Shown here one piece after another: positions 10,985 to 22,021 of a stretch of 64,000 bases of DNA (positions are counted from its first letter, which is position 1; each line of letters begins with the position of its first letter). The notes under the pieces are model-generated. The model was not told the origin of the DNA. It ran no database searches and saw only the letters and a program-made list of their open reading frames with translations. This stretch comes from Ariolimax columbianus (lineage: Eukaryota; Mollusca; Gastropoda; Stylommatophora; Arionidae). A program made the position numbers and the translations under genes. The stretch spans positions 48,607,465-48,671,464 of the forward strand of contig JAVGWX010000013.1 of assembly GCA_036924085.1 (NCBI GenBank). Direction: 5' to 3'.

Positions 10985-11118
10985 GCTAGGGATTCAGCGT
11001 TTGAGAATACAGGCTCCACCATGCGATACTGCAAACAGTTCTGATTTTCCTTGCACACATTGTGGAAGACGCTTCTCAGCTCGGATTAGTCTTACGAGTT
11101 ATCGTCATAGACTGTAGT
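10985..11118 (+). mobile_element. Terminal zinc-finger fragment of a LINE polymerase
   Basis: The frame ending at 11118 reads DFPCTHCGRRFSARISLTSY followed by RHRL and a stop, a C-x2-C-x12-H-type finger. The same ending style occurs in the LINE fragments at 37880 and 52290 (CxxCxRxFRxRIGLxSH), so this is most likely a 3' scrap of that element type rather than a host zinc-finger gene. Confidence 0.5.
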
Positions 11119-11264
11119 TACATCCCCTTTTTTTCAAGGTACGACTTACTATCATCTGACGAGACGGATAGAGATGATGAGTATTAATAATAATAATAAT
11201 AATAATTTTAAAAGCGGGATAGAAATTAGAAAACCGATTCTTGTGTATTTTAACTTCTTAATAT

Positions 11265-12615
11265 GATTGATAAGGTTGCTAAGATTGCTACGGCTGCTAA
11301 GGTTGCTAAGATTGATAAGATCGCTAAGATTGCTAAGGTTGCTAAGATTGCTACGGCTGCTAAGGTTGCTAAGATTGATAAGATCGCTACGGTTGCTAAG
11401 ATTGATAAGATCGATAAGATTGCTAAGGTTGCTAAGATTGATAAGATCGCTAAGATTGCTAAGGTTGCTAAAATTGCTATGGCTGCTAAGGTTGCTAAGA
11501 TTGATAAGATCGCTAAGATTGCTAAGGTTTCTAAGATTGCTACGATTACTAAGGTTGCTCAGATTGATAATATCGCTAAGATTGCTAAAATTGCTAAGAT
11601 TGATAAGATCGCTAAGATTGCTAAGATTGCTACGATTGCTAAGATTGCTAAGGTTGCTAAAGTTGCTAAGATTGCTAAGATGGCTAAGATTGCTAAGATT
11701 GCCAAGGTTCCTATGGTTGCTAAGGTTGCTAAGATTGCTAAGATTGCTAAGGTTACTAAGATCGCTAAGATGGCTAAGATTGCTAAGGTTACTCAGGCTG
11801 CTAAGGTTCCTAAGGCTGCTAAGATTGCTTAGGTTACTAAGATTGCTAAGATTGGTAAGATGGCTAAGGTTTTTAAGATTGCTAAGGTTGCTAAGATTGA
11901 TAAGATTGCTAAGGTTGCTAAGATTGCTAAGGTTGTTAAGATTCCTAGGGCTGCTAATATTGCTCAGGCTACTAAGGTTGCTAAGATTGCTAAGGTTGCT
12001 AATATTGCTCAGATTGCTAAGGTTGCTAAGATTGCTAATATTACTCAAGTTGCTAAGATTCCCTAGGGTTGCTAATATTGCTCAGGTTACTAAGGTTGCT
12101 AAGATTGCTAAGGTTGCTAATATTGCTCAGATTGCTAAGGTTGCTAAGATTGCTAATATTACTCAGGTTGTTAAGATTTCTAAGGCTGCTAAAGTTCTAA
12201 GATTGCTAAGATTGCAAAGGTTCCTAAGGTTGCTAAGATTCCTAAGTTTGCTAAAGTTGCTTAGGTTGCTAAGGTTGCTAATATTGTTCAGGTTGCTAAA
12301 GTTGCTAAGATTGCTAAGGTTGCTAAGGTTGCTAATATTGCTCAGGTTGCTAAAATTGCTAAGGTTGTTAAGATTGCTAGGGTTGCTAATATTTCTCAGG
12401 TTGCTAAGATTGCTAAGGTTGCTAAGGTTACTAAGATTGCTAAGGTTGCTAAGGTTGCTAGGGTTGCTAACATTGCTCAGATTGCTAAGATTGCTATGTT
12501 TGCTAAGGTTGCTAAGATCACTAACATTGCTAAGGTTGCTAAGATTGCTAAGATTGCTAAGGTTGCTAAGATTGCTAAGGTTGCTAAGATCACTATCATT
12601 GCTCAGATTGCTAAG
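11265..12615. repeat. 9-bp tandem repeat (gctaagatt/gctaaggtt), about 150 copies
   Basis: An alternating array of gctaagatt and gctaaggtt with gataagatc, acggct and aatatt variants. The 9-bp period preserves frame, giving open plus frames of AKIAKV-type and LRLLRL-type repeats (464 codons) and a minus frame of SNLSNL repeats. No signal peptide, flanking domain or non-repetitive coding is present, so I regard it as a satellite. Confidence 0.93.
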
Positions 12616-13073
12616 AGTTGCATGTGCCATCGCGGTGCAAACAAATGACATGACGTCATGATCGCAGTCAAAAGAAGGCCACCCGACTATTGACACGAGG
12701 AGCAGCACTGTGCCGTCAGTTTTTTTAGCAGCGGAAAGGTGACACCTAAAAACATTCATCGGCCAATAAAGGCACAGTACAGTGATGCATGCCGTTCATT
12801 CAGATACTATCAACGAGTTTTCTCTACAACACGGTTAACGACTGCAATCGCCTCTGGGGTCACTACTCGAGTGTGTCTGGCCAGGTCGTGAACATTCATT
12901 GTCATAGAACTCGCACCGTTTTAGAACTTCCTACTCTACTCATACACTTGCTCAAGTGAAAGGCATACATAACCCTAATGGGCCTTCATCTGCCGATGAA
13001 TTCCTATAGGTTTTTCTCCTTCTTCGCGTCTCAAAAAACGGAGAACAGAACGCTGTTCCTTTTTGATGCGTGT
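12616..13073. other. No gene recognised
   Basis: Unique-looking sequence between the 9-bp array and the SINE-B, without convincing coding potential. Confidence 0.5.
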
Positions 13074-13083
13074 CAATAGTAGG

Positions 13084-13353
13084 GATCCGCGTAGCGCAGC
13101 GGTTAGCGCGCTGGCTTCGCATCTGAGTGGTCCTGGGTTCATTCCCCAGTTGAGGCGGTAATGTTTTTTTCAGACCGCAATGGCTCCCGAGTCGACCCAG
13201 CCTTAAATGGGTACCGGTTCAGTCCGGGAAGTAATAGCGGCGAGGGAGAGGAGATGGCTACCGCCCTCATATAGCCGAGCCTTTGAAATGTGAGATCGCT
13301 AACACCTCACACCCCTACGGCAGTAATGCTATGGGATACTTTCCTTTACTTTA
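13084..13353 (+). mobile_element. SINE-B copy (tRNA-derived)
   Basis: The head gcgtagcgcagcggttagcg resembles a tRNA 5' half with an A-box. ggttcattccc is the B-box position. The body has cagaccgcaatggctcc, gtcgacccagccttaaatgg and cacccctacggcagtaatgc, and the tail is rich in ctttactttac. A perfect 10-bp target-site duplication, caatagtagg, lies at 13074-13083 and 13354-13363. Confidence 0.92.
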
Positions 13354-13626
13354 CAATAGTAGGACGGCCATCATTTAACTGCATTTCTGACGTCATGCTG
13401 GTCATCTGCACCTTGGTGACACGTGCAGGAAACTCTGGACATCCTTAGCAACCATACTAACAAGTTACAATATAAAAGCAGTTTTTTTTAATCTATATTC
13501 ATTTCTAAGGTTTTCATTTAAACATCTAATTTCCCCCCCCCCCTAAATATTACGCAATTAGCATTTTCTTTCGTTCGCTGTTTCCCCTTCGTGTACGTAT
13601 ACAACAGTAATTGTTATTCTACTTCT

Positions 13627-14500
13627 TCTTATTCTTCTTCGTACGTTGTCAGATGTCGACTTGAATTTGTTCAGAGAAAGCAGCGGTCATCCTGAGGCTG
13701 CCGACACTGCCATTGAGCTTGTCTAGTGCTGACACTGGTGATGGCCACGTGTGCTTTATCGGGTCCTTGTTTGTCGGGCAATTCTGCAGCAGATGTTCAG
13801 GGGTCAATACCCAGTACCACAGATGCATTCGTTTGTGGCACCAGTCTTCAGTTTATTGAATAATTAGTACCTCAGTCTGTTGTGGCTTTTGTGGAGTCTA
13901 AGGACCACCGCCTCCTCTCTTCGGCTCAACTGGAAATAAGCATCATTTCTTGTGTAGCCAGATCCTGCTCTAATAAACCTTTTGGCCTTTTCGTAGGTCA
14001 CACTAGAATCTGGTTGTCATAACCTTCCATCTTATATCATTAGTCTCGGATCAAGTTGCTGAGCAGCGCATGAGCTGCAGTGGTCAGCGACCCATAGCTA
14101 ACTGCTAGTGTCAGGGCCAGCGAACCAGAGCTGCCAAGACCCTTCCACACCTCCACGCGGTGATCCTGGATAACAGACTGTAACAGGACATACTGGCTAA
14201 GGAGAAGGGATCGAAGAGGGAATGCTAACCCGGTACTCAAAAAATGCTTTCTGGTGTTGGACCGAAAAGTGCAAATATCGCGGTCACACTGTAAACTACG
14301 ACACAACGCATTCGTTCTCTGGACTACATTCTGCTACTTAAGCCCTTTTCAGGGTTTGGTAGCAGGAGATTGAGAACGAACGAAACCAAGCCAAGCTAAG
14401 CCAAGCCATATCGCCAGTCTGTCTGACTCCTCGTTGCCTTGATTGTAACAGTGCTATAGGGCCCACTGTACCACGACTCTAATGGATTTGGACTGCTAGT
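13627..14500 (-). mobile_element. RT/RNase-H-type LINE 3' fragment, interrupted by a SINE-C
   Basis: The minus strand starts at 14500 in the RNase H segment (equivalent to VVQWVPSHCNIQGNEEAD) and is broken by the SINE-C at 14047-14407. It continues at 14030 with the linker and C-terminal finger region down to a TTC/GAA tail at 13627-13650. It is the same family as 57.3 and 60.7 kb but heavily mutated. It is 5'-truncated within RNase H. Confidence 0.8.
14047..14407 (+). mobile_element. SINE-C copy nested in a LINE
   Basis: Starts ggatcaagttgctgagcagc, with gcatgagctgcagtggtcag. It contains ctccacgcggtgatcctgg and the caaaaaatgcttt region, and ends gagattgagaacgaacgaaa followed by ccaagc repeats. 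LINE sequence resumes immediately after it (gccagtctgtctgac). Confidence 0.88.
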
Positions 14501-14525
14501 CATTTTGACCAAACACACAATGATG

Positions 14526-14910
14526 TTATTGATTTGTACTCAGCTTCCGGTTCTCATCCATCATCATCAAGTAGCCTTTCCTTTTTAGAACGTCGCTCGC
14601 ATCACAGACAGCCGAAATGACTCTCGATCTGCAGTCCATCTTCCCACATGCTCCATCTCCATGTTCATGTTTTGAGTTTCCTTGACATCTTGTATCCACC
14701 TTCGCCTTAGTCAGCACCTGCGTCGCCTTCCAGGTGCAATGCCCTCCGCGACCCTTCTTTCCAGTCCGTAATGACGTTTGACATGGCCGAAAAAATTCAA
14801 TTTCCGAAACATGCAGGTCTTCTAGGGTGGTTGTATTTGGCACTTTCTTTATCCAAGGAATTTTTAGGATTTTTCTGTAACATTTTGTTTCGAACACTCT
14901 AATTTTTTTC
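14526..14910 (-). mobile_element. RTE-like LINE C-terminal fragment
   Basis: The minus frame reads FETKCYRKILKIPWIKKVPN, the block after YGCESW in RTE-like polymerases, followed by frameshifted RPCQTSLRTGKK. Downstream the sequence includes the equivalent of DVLKRKGYLMMMDE, i.e. an ATG/GAT tail. It is diverged from the 16-kb and 39-kb copies. Confidence 0.65.
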
Positions 14911-14999
14911 CTTGGTTCTCATCTATACTTCTGAACTTCCACCGAATCCTTTTTTTTTAAAACTGCTGTACGACTTAATCTTTTAAGTGAAGTTGTTGT

Positions 15000-15640
15000 T
15001 GTTGTTGATTACTCTTTTGTGCGCCCTGACAAGGGCGTTAAGTGGCGGGTTGCAGTAGCTTTCCTCACATCTCAAGTGTGCTGATAAAGGTGGACCGAGG
15101 TCCTCCAGACGGTTGTGCTATGCTTGGCTTCATCTGCGTGTCGCTCACTACTACGGGGGATCACGTTGATCCCTTACCTTGTTAGTCAGGTTGCCATGAA
15201 AACAGCCCGTTTCCAAGAATGGCTACGGGGAAGCCAAGGTGAGGGTCTTGTCCAGTATGTGTTGCCTGGCCCTGACTTCTTCTTCTTTTTCTTCTTCTTC
15301 TTCTTCTTCTTCTTCTTCTTCTTCTTCTTCTTCTTCTTCTTCTTCTTCGTACGCTGTCAGACGTCAACTTTCAAAGAAAGCAGCTTTCTCTGGTCCTCGT
15401 ATGTAGGGAATTTTTGCAGCAGATGTTCAGCGATCATTTTCCCTGTACCACAAGTGCATTCGTCAGTGCCACCTATCTTAAATTTATTGAATAGATGGTA
15501 CTTCAGTTTGTTGTGGCCTGTGCGGAGTCTGAAGACCACGACCTGCTCCCTGACCCTGACTAACATGTCTGATCAACATATTTTGCTCGACCAGTCGTTA
15601 GTCTCCCTTCCCTCATTAGTTGGGTAGATAAGGGGTTTTT
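15000..15640 (+). repeat. Rep-2 copy, interrupted by a LINE insertion
   Basis: Shares ggttgtgctatgcttggctt, cgtgtcgctcactactacgg and gccctgactaacatgtc-type blocks with copies at 18535 and 22925. The right part (15555-15640) is separated from the left part (15000-15281) by the LINE at 15282-15548. The family is unclassified; no coding capacity was seen. Confidence 0.8.
15282..15548 (-). mobile_element. Short RT/RNase-H-type LINE 3' end with long TTC (GAA) tail
   Basis: The tail is about 68 bp of ttc repeats at 15282-15349, i.e. (GAA)n on the element's strand. It is followed by the C-terminal finger region: minus-strand FRLRTGHNKLKYHLFNKFKI and GGTDECTCGTGKMIAEHLLQ. The element is 5'-truncated at 15548 and has a small internal deletion. 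Flanking cctggccctgac and cctgaccctgac form a 12-bp target-site duplication with one mismatch, within the Rep-2 copy. Confidence 0.88.
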
Positions 15641-15660
15641 AAGGCAGAGGACTACAGGTC

Positions 15661-15803
15661 GCTTCACCACTGCTGTCGCCACGTCGTGTGTTGGCTTCAT
15701 TTGTTTATTCCATATATAACAGAAAAACAACGTATGCCTTGCCGGGGATTCGATCCGTTGCCTTCTTTGACAGCAGGCATTCACCGAAACCATTCGCTCA
15801 CAT
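15661..15803 (-). mobile_element. SINE-D copy (tRNA-derived)
   Basis: On the minus strand it has a tRNA-like head with ggatcgaatccccgg at the B-box position, then gttgtttttctgttatat and a terminal block ending cacgacgtggcgac. It matches 49484-49634. Confidence 0.75.
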
Positions 15804-16045
15804 ACACCCCTTTCCTTTTTTGTTGAAGACTACTTTTAAAAGCTTTTATTTATCCTGGCATAACCGTTGTACGTTTGAGTGGACTTCTATTTCTTCTATT
15901 TTAACCAACTTTCCAATAACCTAGAGAGCCAACATTGTGTACATTTCCTCCACATGTACTAGTGTGGCCTGTTAATCTATCAAATCCAGGTCATTCAAAA
16001 GGCTGCACCCAAGAACTTAGTTGTGTATATTTACTATTAATATCA

Positions 16046-16665
16046 TCATGTAGCATTTCCATTATAGAACGTCACTTCCATCACAGTCTGTCTGAAAGAA
16101 ACTCGTTCCCTTGCCAAAACTCCAGCCTCCGCCACAGTCATACGTAGGCATTCGTGGATATCTTAGTGCCATCGTCTTCTTGGTCTACCCCTTCCTCGTT
16201 TACCTGGCACCATACCTTCCATCACCGTTCTCTCAAGACCGTTGTATATTTTGATGTGACCAAAGTATTTGCATTTTCTAGCCAAAATGGAATTGATAAA
16301 CCAGTTCTCCTCAATGCTCAACTCTTTCCGAATATCTACATTTGTCTTTTTCTCTGTCCAGGGTATTCTGAGGATCTTTCTGTTACATTTTAACTAGAAG
16401 AATTCGATTCTTTGTCTGGAAGTTTTGGTAATTGTCAATGATTCGCAGCCATAAGCTGCCACAGGAAAAACACAGGCTTTTAAGACTTACTGTCATCATT
16501 TTGTTGGTGCTCTGCCATAATTTCTTTAGGCTGTTCAGTCTCTGCATTGCCATGGCTAGTCTTCTTCTTATTTTTTTCGAGCAGTCGCCATTTTTCTCAA
16601 TTCTGGAGCCCAGATATTCCAAATGTGTGACCTGATCTATTTCCTCACCACCCACCTCACCACCT
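16046..16665 (-). mobile_element. RTE-like LINE 3' fragment
   Basis: The minus strand reads MGGEEIDQVTHLEYLGSRIE, CSKKIRRRLAMAMQRLNSLK, then after frameshifts CESWTI-equivalent, KYFGHIKR-equivalent and MVPGKRGR-equivalent sequence. It ends near a GAT-rich stretch (16040-16055). It is the same subfamily as 39245-39868 and 45487-45858. Confidence 0.85.
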
Positions 16666-16898
16666 CCTGTCGCTGACTATTAATATCCACCCACTCATAG
16701 TGTCCTGGCCCGTGCTGTTGCCGAAAAATGTAGACAGAAAATGGTGGTTAAGTTAAAAAAAAACAACAACAAATGTATTATCAATAAAAGCTGTTACCGA
16801 AAATTGAAGTTTATAAAACTTATCTACTTGTTTTCACTTTCGCCTAAATGTTAATCGTGGTCCTATCAAAACCGGTGCCTAGCTGTGTCATATAAATT

Positions 16899-17238
16899 AG
16901 GGAGCGCATGAGCTGTAGTGGTCAGCGACCCATAGCTGACTGCTAGCGTCAGGGCCAGCGAACCAGAGCTGCCAAGACCCTTCTACACCTCCACGCGGTG
17001 ATCCTGGATAGCAGGCTGCAGCAGGGCAGACTGGCTAAGGAGAAGGGATCGAAGAGGGAATGCTAAGCCGATACTCAAAAAATGCTTGCTGAAGTCGGAT
17101 GTGTTGGACCTAAAGGTGCAAATATCGCAGTCAAGATGTAAACTACGACACAACGCATTCTGTTCTCTGGACTACATTCTGCTACTTAAACCCTTTCAGG
17201 GTTTGGTAGTGGGAGATTGAGAATGAACGAAGCCAAGC
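16899..17238 (+). mobile_element. SINE-C copy
   Basis: Runs from gggagcgcatgagctgtagt to ttgagaatgaacgaagccaa. Similar flanks catataaatt (16889) and catataattt (17239) look like a target-site duplication with one or two changes. Confidence 0.88.
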
Positions 17239-18014
17239 CATATAATTTGGGAGGCCTTATAAGGTTGAGGAATATAGGCTGATTGTCCTTGCAGTCTAGA
17301 CGCAGTATACAGACTGGTTTTCTATTTTACTTCAGATGGGGGAGGACCAAGGTCTTATCAATGTTTTAAACCAGCGTTCATTTGGACCAGTGACAAGAAC
17401 CCAAACCACTCGACCATTCTTATCAATGTTTTAAACCAGCATCCATTTTGGACCAGTGATCAGCACCCAAACCACTCGACCATAACTCGTCTTTCCTTTA
17501 CAAAGACGAAGTGAAGTGAGGAGTAGAATAAAACAAATGAAGTAGGATAAATCGTGAATCTGTTTTTGACAAGTTCAATAACTCGAGCTTAAGAAGGGCA
17601 CTTGTTATGCCCCTGATTTTAGTCCACATTAGTACTGAGACGGGATGGTTGGACCAATGGCTCTGTTTCTATGCAAATAACTTTAGCATTGACAAATCAT
17701 TAAAAGAAACTTTGCACATTCAGCTGTGCTTAAGCGGCTGCCTTTAAAACATGAATTTGCATTATATTTTTCTAATAATTTTTTTCCCCGCTTCTTGTCT
17801 TCCTTTCATTTTTATATATTTACTTATTCTTTGTTGTTATTCTTCTCTTTCTTCGCCATCTTCCTCCTCTACTGGCAGCTGTTTCTTGTTTTCTTACTTT
17901 ACCATTTACTAACATTATTATTAGCTCATTAGCTCCTGAATATTTTGGGCTTTTGAACTCCTTAAGCGTTACAATGGAAAATTGACCCATATAAGTAAAG
18001 GTATATTTATTAAT
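17239..18014. other. Mostly unclassified; contains a 70-bp tandem duplication
   Basis: A two-copy tandem repeat at about 17352-17492 carries cttatcaatgttttaaacca and acccaaaccactcgacca in both halves. The rest shows no gene. Confidence 0.6.
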
Positions 18015-18415
18015 TAAGAAATTTGCGGTATAGTCTTCAGACTTAGTAGGCCTGTACTTCCCACGGGTGGATGCCACTGTGCAGATCCTAGCTCTGGCGT
18101 GAGCTGTATGTATACAGGAGAGAAGATTTCCAGCATAGTGGGCTAGGCTCGAGCAGCTTATTACTGCACTGCGTTGAGACAAGTGCCGTGGAAGGTGGTT
18201 AAACGATGTGCGAGTCCATTTTAATAGACTCAAACACTAAACCAAAGTAGACCTGCAGCCTGTTAGGCGCCATCTATACTGCTCTTAATAAACCACTAAC
18301 CATGGCCGGTGTTATGCCATGTCACACAGTTAGTCGCCTCTTACGACATGCTCTCTTTAAAGCTGGGGTGCTATTCTTGTCCTTGTCATACACAAAGATC
18401 TCGGTGAACCATCTC
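18015..18415 (+). repeat. Rep-1 copy
   Basis: Shares gtgcagatcctagctctgg, agcagcttattactgc, ttaggcgccatctat, gttatgccatgt, acacagttagtcg and ttcttgtccttgtcataca with copies at 23885 (reverse) and 46118. The family is about 400 bp and unclassified. Confidence 0.85.
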
Positions 18416-18534
18416 GTACAGAGAGCCAATATATTAAGCCAACACATCAGCTCGACGGCATTGTAAGAAAGTGTGCGAGCCGGTATAGCGGCTCTGCGGA
18501 GTGATTTAGTTGTTGGTCTTGTTGAATGCCCACA

Positions 18535-18995
18535 ATGAGTCAGATTACTCTTTTTTGTGGACCCGTGAAGGACATTTTTAGTGTCGTTATGTAGTAGCTT
18601 TCCTCACTGCTGAATAAGGTGGTCCGGGTCCCTTCAGGCGGTTGTGCTATGCTTGGTTTCATCTACGTGTCGTTCACTACCACGGTGATCACGTCGATCC
18701 CTCACATCGTTAACTAGACTGTCTTGAAAACAGCCCGTTTTCAGGGAGGACTATGTGGAAGGTTAGGATCTTGGCCAGTATATTTTGTCTGACTCTGACT
18801 AACATGTCTGATCAGTATGTTGTGCCTGACTCTGACTAACATGTCCGACCAGTATGTTGTGCCTGACTCTGATTAACATGTCCGACCAGTATGTTGTGCC
18901 TGACCCTGATTAACATGTCCGACCAGAATGTTGTGCCTGGCCCTGATTAACGTGTCCTACCAGTACGTTGTGCCTGGCCAGACGTTTACCATCCT
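18535..18995 (+). repeat. Rep-2 copy ending in a 37-bp tandem array
   Basis: The left part matches the other Rep-2 copies (ggttgtgctatgcttggttt). The terminal block ctgactctgactaacatgtc has been amplified into five 37-bp units at 18786-18975. Confidence 0.85.
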
Positions 18996-19550
18996 TCCCC
19001 CGAGTGAGTCAGTTAAAAATAATGCCATCCTTCTTAGTCTAAATAAAAACCAAAAAATGTCCTTTTGTTAAAAGACATTAACGATGTGATCACCGAATCA
19101 AATGTACTTTTCCCTTCCTGTGCCCGTCCATCTCATCTCGCATTAGTGATCCATTCAGCAAAGGTTGACGAGACGTGAGGCTCATCAATAAGCCTGGCCT
19201 TTCCCTGGATAACGACGTGGTGTAAGCTTGTTAGCCCAGGATAAACATCCTCGCCTTTTTTATTCCTCTTCTTTCCTACAGACTCCATTTTTACGTCAAC
19301 TGTTCTGGTGTTTACCAGTTAGAGGCATGCACGCTCCACCGTCATCTGGTTGCCAGACGAAAACAATTTTTTTTTTTTTTAAAGCGCCAAATACATCCCC
19401 AACCCTTACGCCGAAGAAAATAATCGTGAAGAAAAAGACAAAGAAAGCTAAATTAATTTTTCCGTTACCTAACCAATTCTACAAAAAGCGTTTTAACACG
19501 GGAATCGAATGTTCATGCCCAATCGATAAAAAAAGGGAAATTTCTTAAAT
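18996..19550. other. No gene recognised
   Basis: A 106-codon plus frame (19228-19548) is present. It has no recognisable domain and includes a homopolymer-encoded Phe run, so I do not call it a gene. Confidence 0.5.
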
Positions 19551-19914
19551 TTCTTCTTCTTCTTCTTCGTTCTCAATCTCCCGCTACCAAACCCTGAAAG
19601 GGCTTAAGTAGCAGAATGTAATCCAGAGAACGGAATGTGTTGTGTCGTAGTTTACAGCTTGACTGCGACATTTGCACCTTTCGGCCCAACACATCCGAAT
19701 TCAGGAATCATTTTATGAGTACCGGGTTAGCATTCCCTCTTTGATTCCTTCTCCTTAGCCAGTCTGCCCTGCTGCAGCCTGTTATTCAGGATCACCGCGT
19801 GGAGGTGTAGAAGGGTCTTGGCAGCTCTGGTTCGCTGGCCCTGACGCTAGCAGTCAGCTATGGGTCGCTGGCCACTGCAGCTCATGCGCTGCTCAGCATC
19901 TTGATCCCCATTTC
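19551..19914 (-). mobile_element. SINE-C copy with TTC (GAA) tail
   Basis: The left edge is ttcttcttcttcttc, followed by gttctcaatctcccgctacc; the right end is cgctgctcagcatcttgatc. Flanks aaatttcttaaattt and catttctttaattt form an imperfect target-site duplication. The body is full length. Confidence 0.9.
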
Positions 19915-20061
19915 TTTAATTTGACTTTTAAAACGCTCAGACCTCTTTACAGTTTTGGGCTGGCTTTTAGATGCCGCCACCCCGTTAACTTTAATCATAA
20001 AGGAAACCAATTTTCCATGACTTAATTCGTTTTCAAGAGCTCGTTTTCAAGAGCTCGTTTT

Positions 20062-20063
<2 letters not shown>

Positions 20064-20120
<57 letters not shown>
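20064..20120. repeat. (TA)n microsatellite
   Basis: About 28 uninterrupted ta dinucleotides. Confidence 0.98.
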
Positions 20121-20123
<3 letters not shown>

Positions 20124-21115
20124 CAACGACTCTAACAAAAGCAGCAGTCATTTCAACTTTCTCGACATCGCTGTACAGCTTCTCGTGCAGTAATACAATT
20201 TACGGCTACATGTCCCTCATTTCCCCAGTGAATTCTGGGCAATAAGTGTAAGCTGTCATGTGCACAGATCCGTCAGGTCTGTTACAATTATTCTGTAATG
20301 GCAGGGAACTCAATCTAGTGTGTGTCCAGACCTAACATGGAAAGTGTCCTTGATTTTGCAAGACTTACATTCAGTCCATCTTTATTTAACTCCATCTAAA
20401 ACTCTCTTGGGAAGCGTGTAGTTTAGTCGACAGTGAGCGGGCTTGCTAAGACTGGGATTACAGCGTGACAGAATTCGAAATCACCGACGAACAGAAACAA
20501 ATCCGGGAGTGGTACGCTCCCGGTACGATTGCTCCTCCAGTCGACCCAGCTGTAAATTGGTACCTGACGTATGAGTTGGGGAAGATATAAACAGGAAAAA
20601 AGGGAACTTACCACCCGACCTCGCATAGGCTGTGGCTTAGTACATGAAGAGTTAACTTTATCCCCAACGGCAACTGTTGTCATGTGACTGACGTTCACCT
20701 TACCGTAAAACTCTCTTGTGAAAGTAGTCCCGTAGCAGTCACAGCTGTCGCGGAAGAAGTGTTCGCGTGCGACGGACAACTAACCTCCAAACCAGTATAA
20801 TGACGTTAAGTTCGGTTAAGAGTCATTAACAACTGCAGCACGATACACTTTTAGTGGAAACACTGATGCCTTGTCGGTTCCAGACGTTTCCTTGTAGCCT
20901 CCAAAACACAGAGCTTGCCTTTCCAATCCTATTGTTGACCTCGGAGTTGATACGACCGAAAAGTGTGCCACGACTTACCGAGAATTTTTAATGCGCCGTT
21001 AGAATTGAGAGCATACCATTCATCAATGTAGGCTGTTATTGATTGTGTCAGTGTTTTGCTACTACGGGCTGTTGATCCATTCTTTTTATTTTCTTGTTTC
21101 TTGTCTTTTCTAAAT
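20121..21115. other. No gene recognised; possible old SINE-B-related body
   Basis: Sequence at about 20535-20650 (gtcgacccagctgtaaattg, gggaagatataaac) resembles the SINE-B body. It may be an old or different SINE sharing that core. The 118-codon minus frame across 20423-20779 is antisense to this repeat and is not called. Confidence 0.4.
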
Positions 21116-21124
21116 CAGGGATCC

Positions 21125-21830
21125 CCAAACTGTTCGGGTTGACAGACCCGTAGAGATTTATCCATTGCCACACGGAACGGCAGTGGCGTTTGTCAGACTC
21201 TTGTGAATATAATATTAGGGAGCCGTGTAGCGCAGTGGTTAGCGCGCTGGCTTCGCATCTGAGTGGTCCTGGGTTCATTGTCCAATTGAGACGGTAGCAT
21301 TTTTGTCAGACCGCAATGGTTCCCAGCCTTAAATGGGTACTGGTTCAGCCCGGGAAGTAAAAGCTGCGGAGGAGATGAGATGGCTACCGTCCTCATATAG
21401 CCGAGCCTTTGAAACGTGAGATCGCTAACACCTCACACCCCTACGGCAGTAATGCTATGGGTTACTTTACTTTTTTTACTTTATGAATATATCCATTGCA
21501 GCAGAGACCGGCAGTGACGTAGGGTTGACAGACCAATAGGGATTTATCTATTGCAGCATGGAACGGAAGTGGCGTCGCGTTGTCAGACCAATAGGGATGT
21601 ATCTATTGCAGCATGGAACGGAAGTGGCGTCGCGTTGTCAGACCAATAGGGATGTATCTATTGCAGCATGGGACGGAAGTGGCGTCGCGTTGACAGATCA
21701 ATAGGGATTTATCTATTGCAGCATGGAACGGAAGTGGCGTCGCGTTGACAGGCCAATATGGGTTTATCTATTGCAGCATGGAACGGAAGTGGCGTAGTGA
21801 TTGATGGACCAATAGGGATGTATTTTTAGG
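21125..21830. repeat. 55-bp tandem repeat, about 7 copies, interrupted by a SINE-B
   Basis: Units contain tctattgcagcatggaacgg, aagtggcgtcgcgttg and cagaccaatagggatgtat. An outlying unit at 21130-21200 is separated from the rest by the SINE-B at 21211-21483, so the array predates that insertion. Confidence 0.88.
21211..21483 (+). mobile_element. SINE-B copy inside a tandem array
   Basis: The head gtgtagcgcagtggttagcg and the body match 13084-13353, including cctcacacccctacggcagt. The B-box position is degraded (gggttcattgtcc). The target-site duplication is tgaatata at 21204 and 21484. Confidence 0.9.
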
Positions 21831-22021
21831 GTGCAGAATTTCTAAAGAAAAACAAAGAACATAGTAGTAATAAATAAAAATTTGCGCGCACTCCCGACCA
21901 CACAGAAAATCTTCCAATGAATATTCTGCAATCTTTTTTTAAATGCGGGGCAAAAAAACGTTCCTATGTAACGTTGTACGGAACTTGTTTTTGTTGCTAG
22001 TTACATCATTATTGCTCTCAT

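Noticed and set aside
10990..11118. Host C2H2 zinc-finger gene
   Set aside because: A single finger at a C-terminus, matching the ending style of RTE-like LINE polymerases seen at 37880 and 52290.
11267..12661. A leucine-rich (LRLLRLL) 464-codon protein
   Set aside because: Produced by a 9-bp tandem repeat. It lacks LRR-domain spacing, flanking caps or a signal peptide.
13084..13160. A genuine tRNA gene
   Set aside because: tRNA-like boxes are the head of a SINE-B with body, tail and target-site duplication. No intact cloverleaf is evident.
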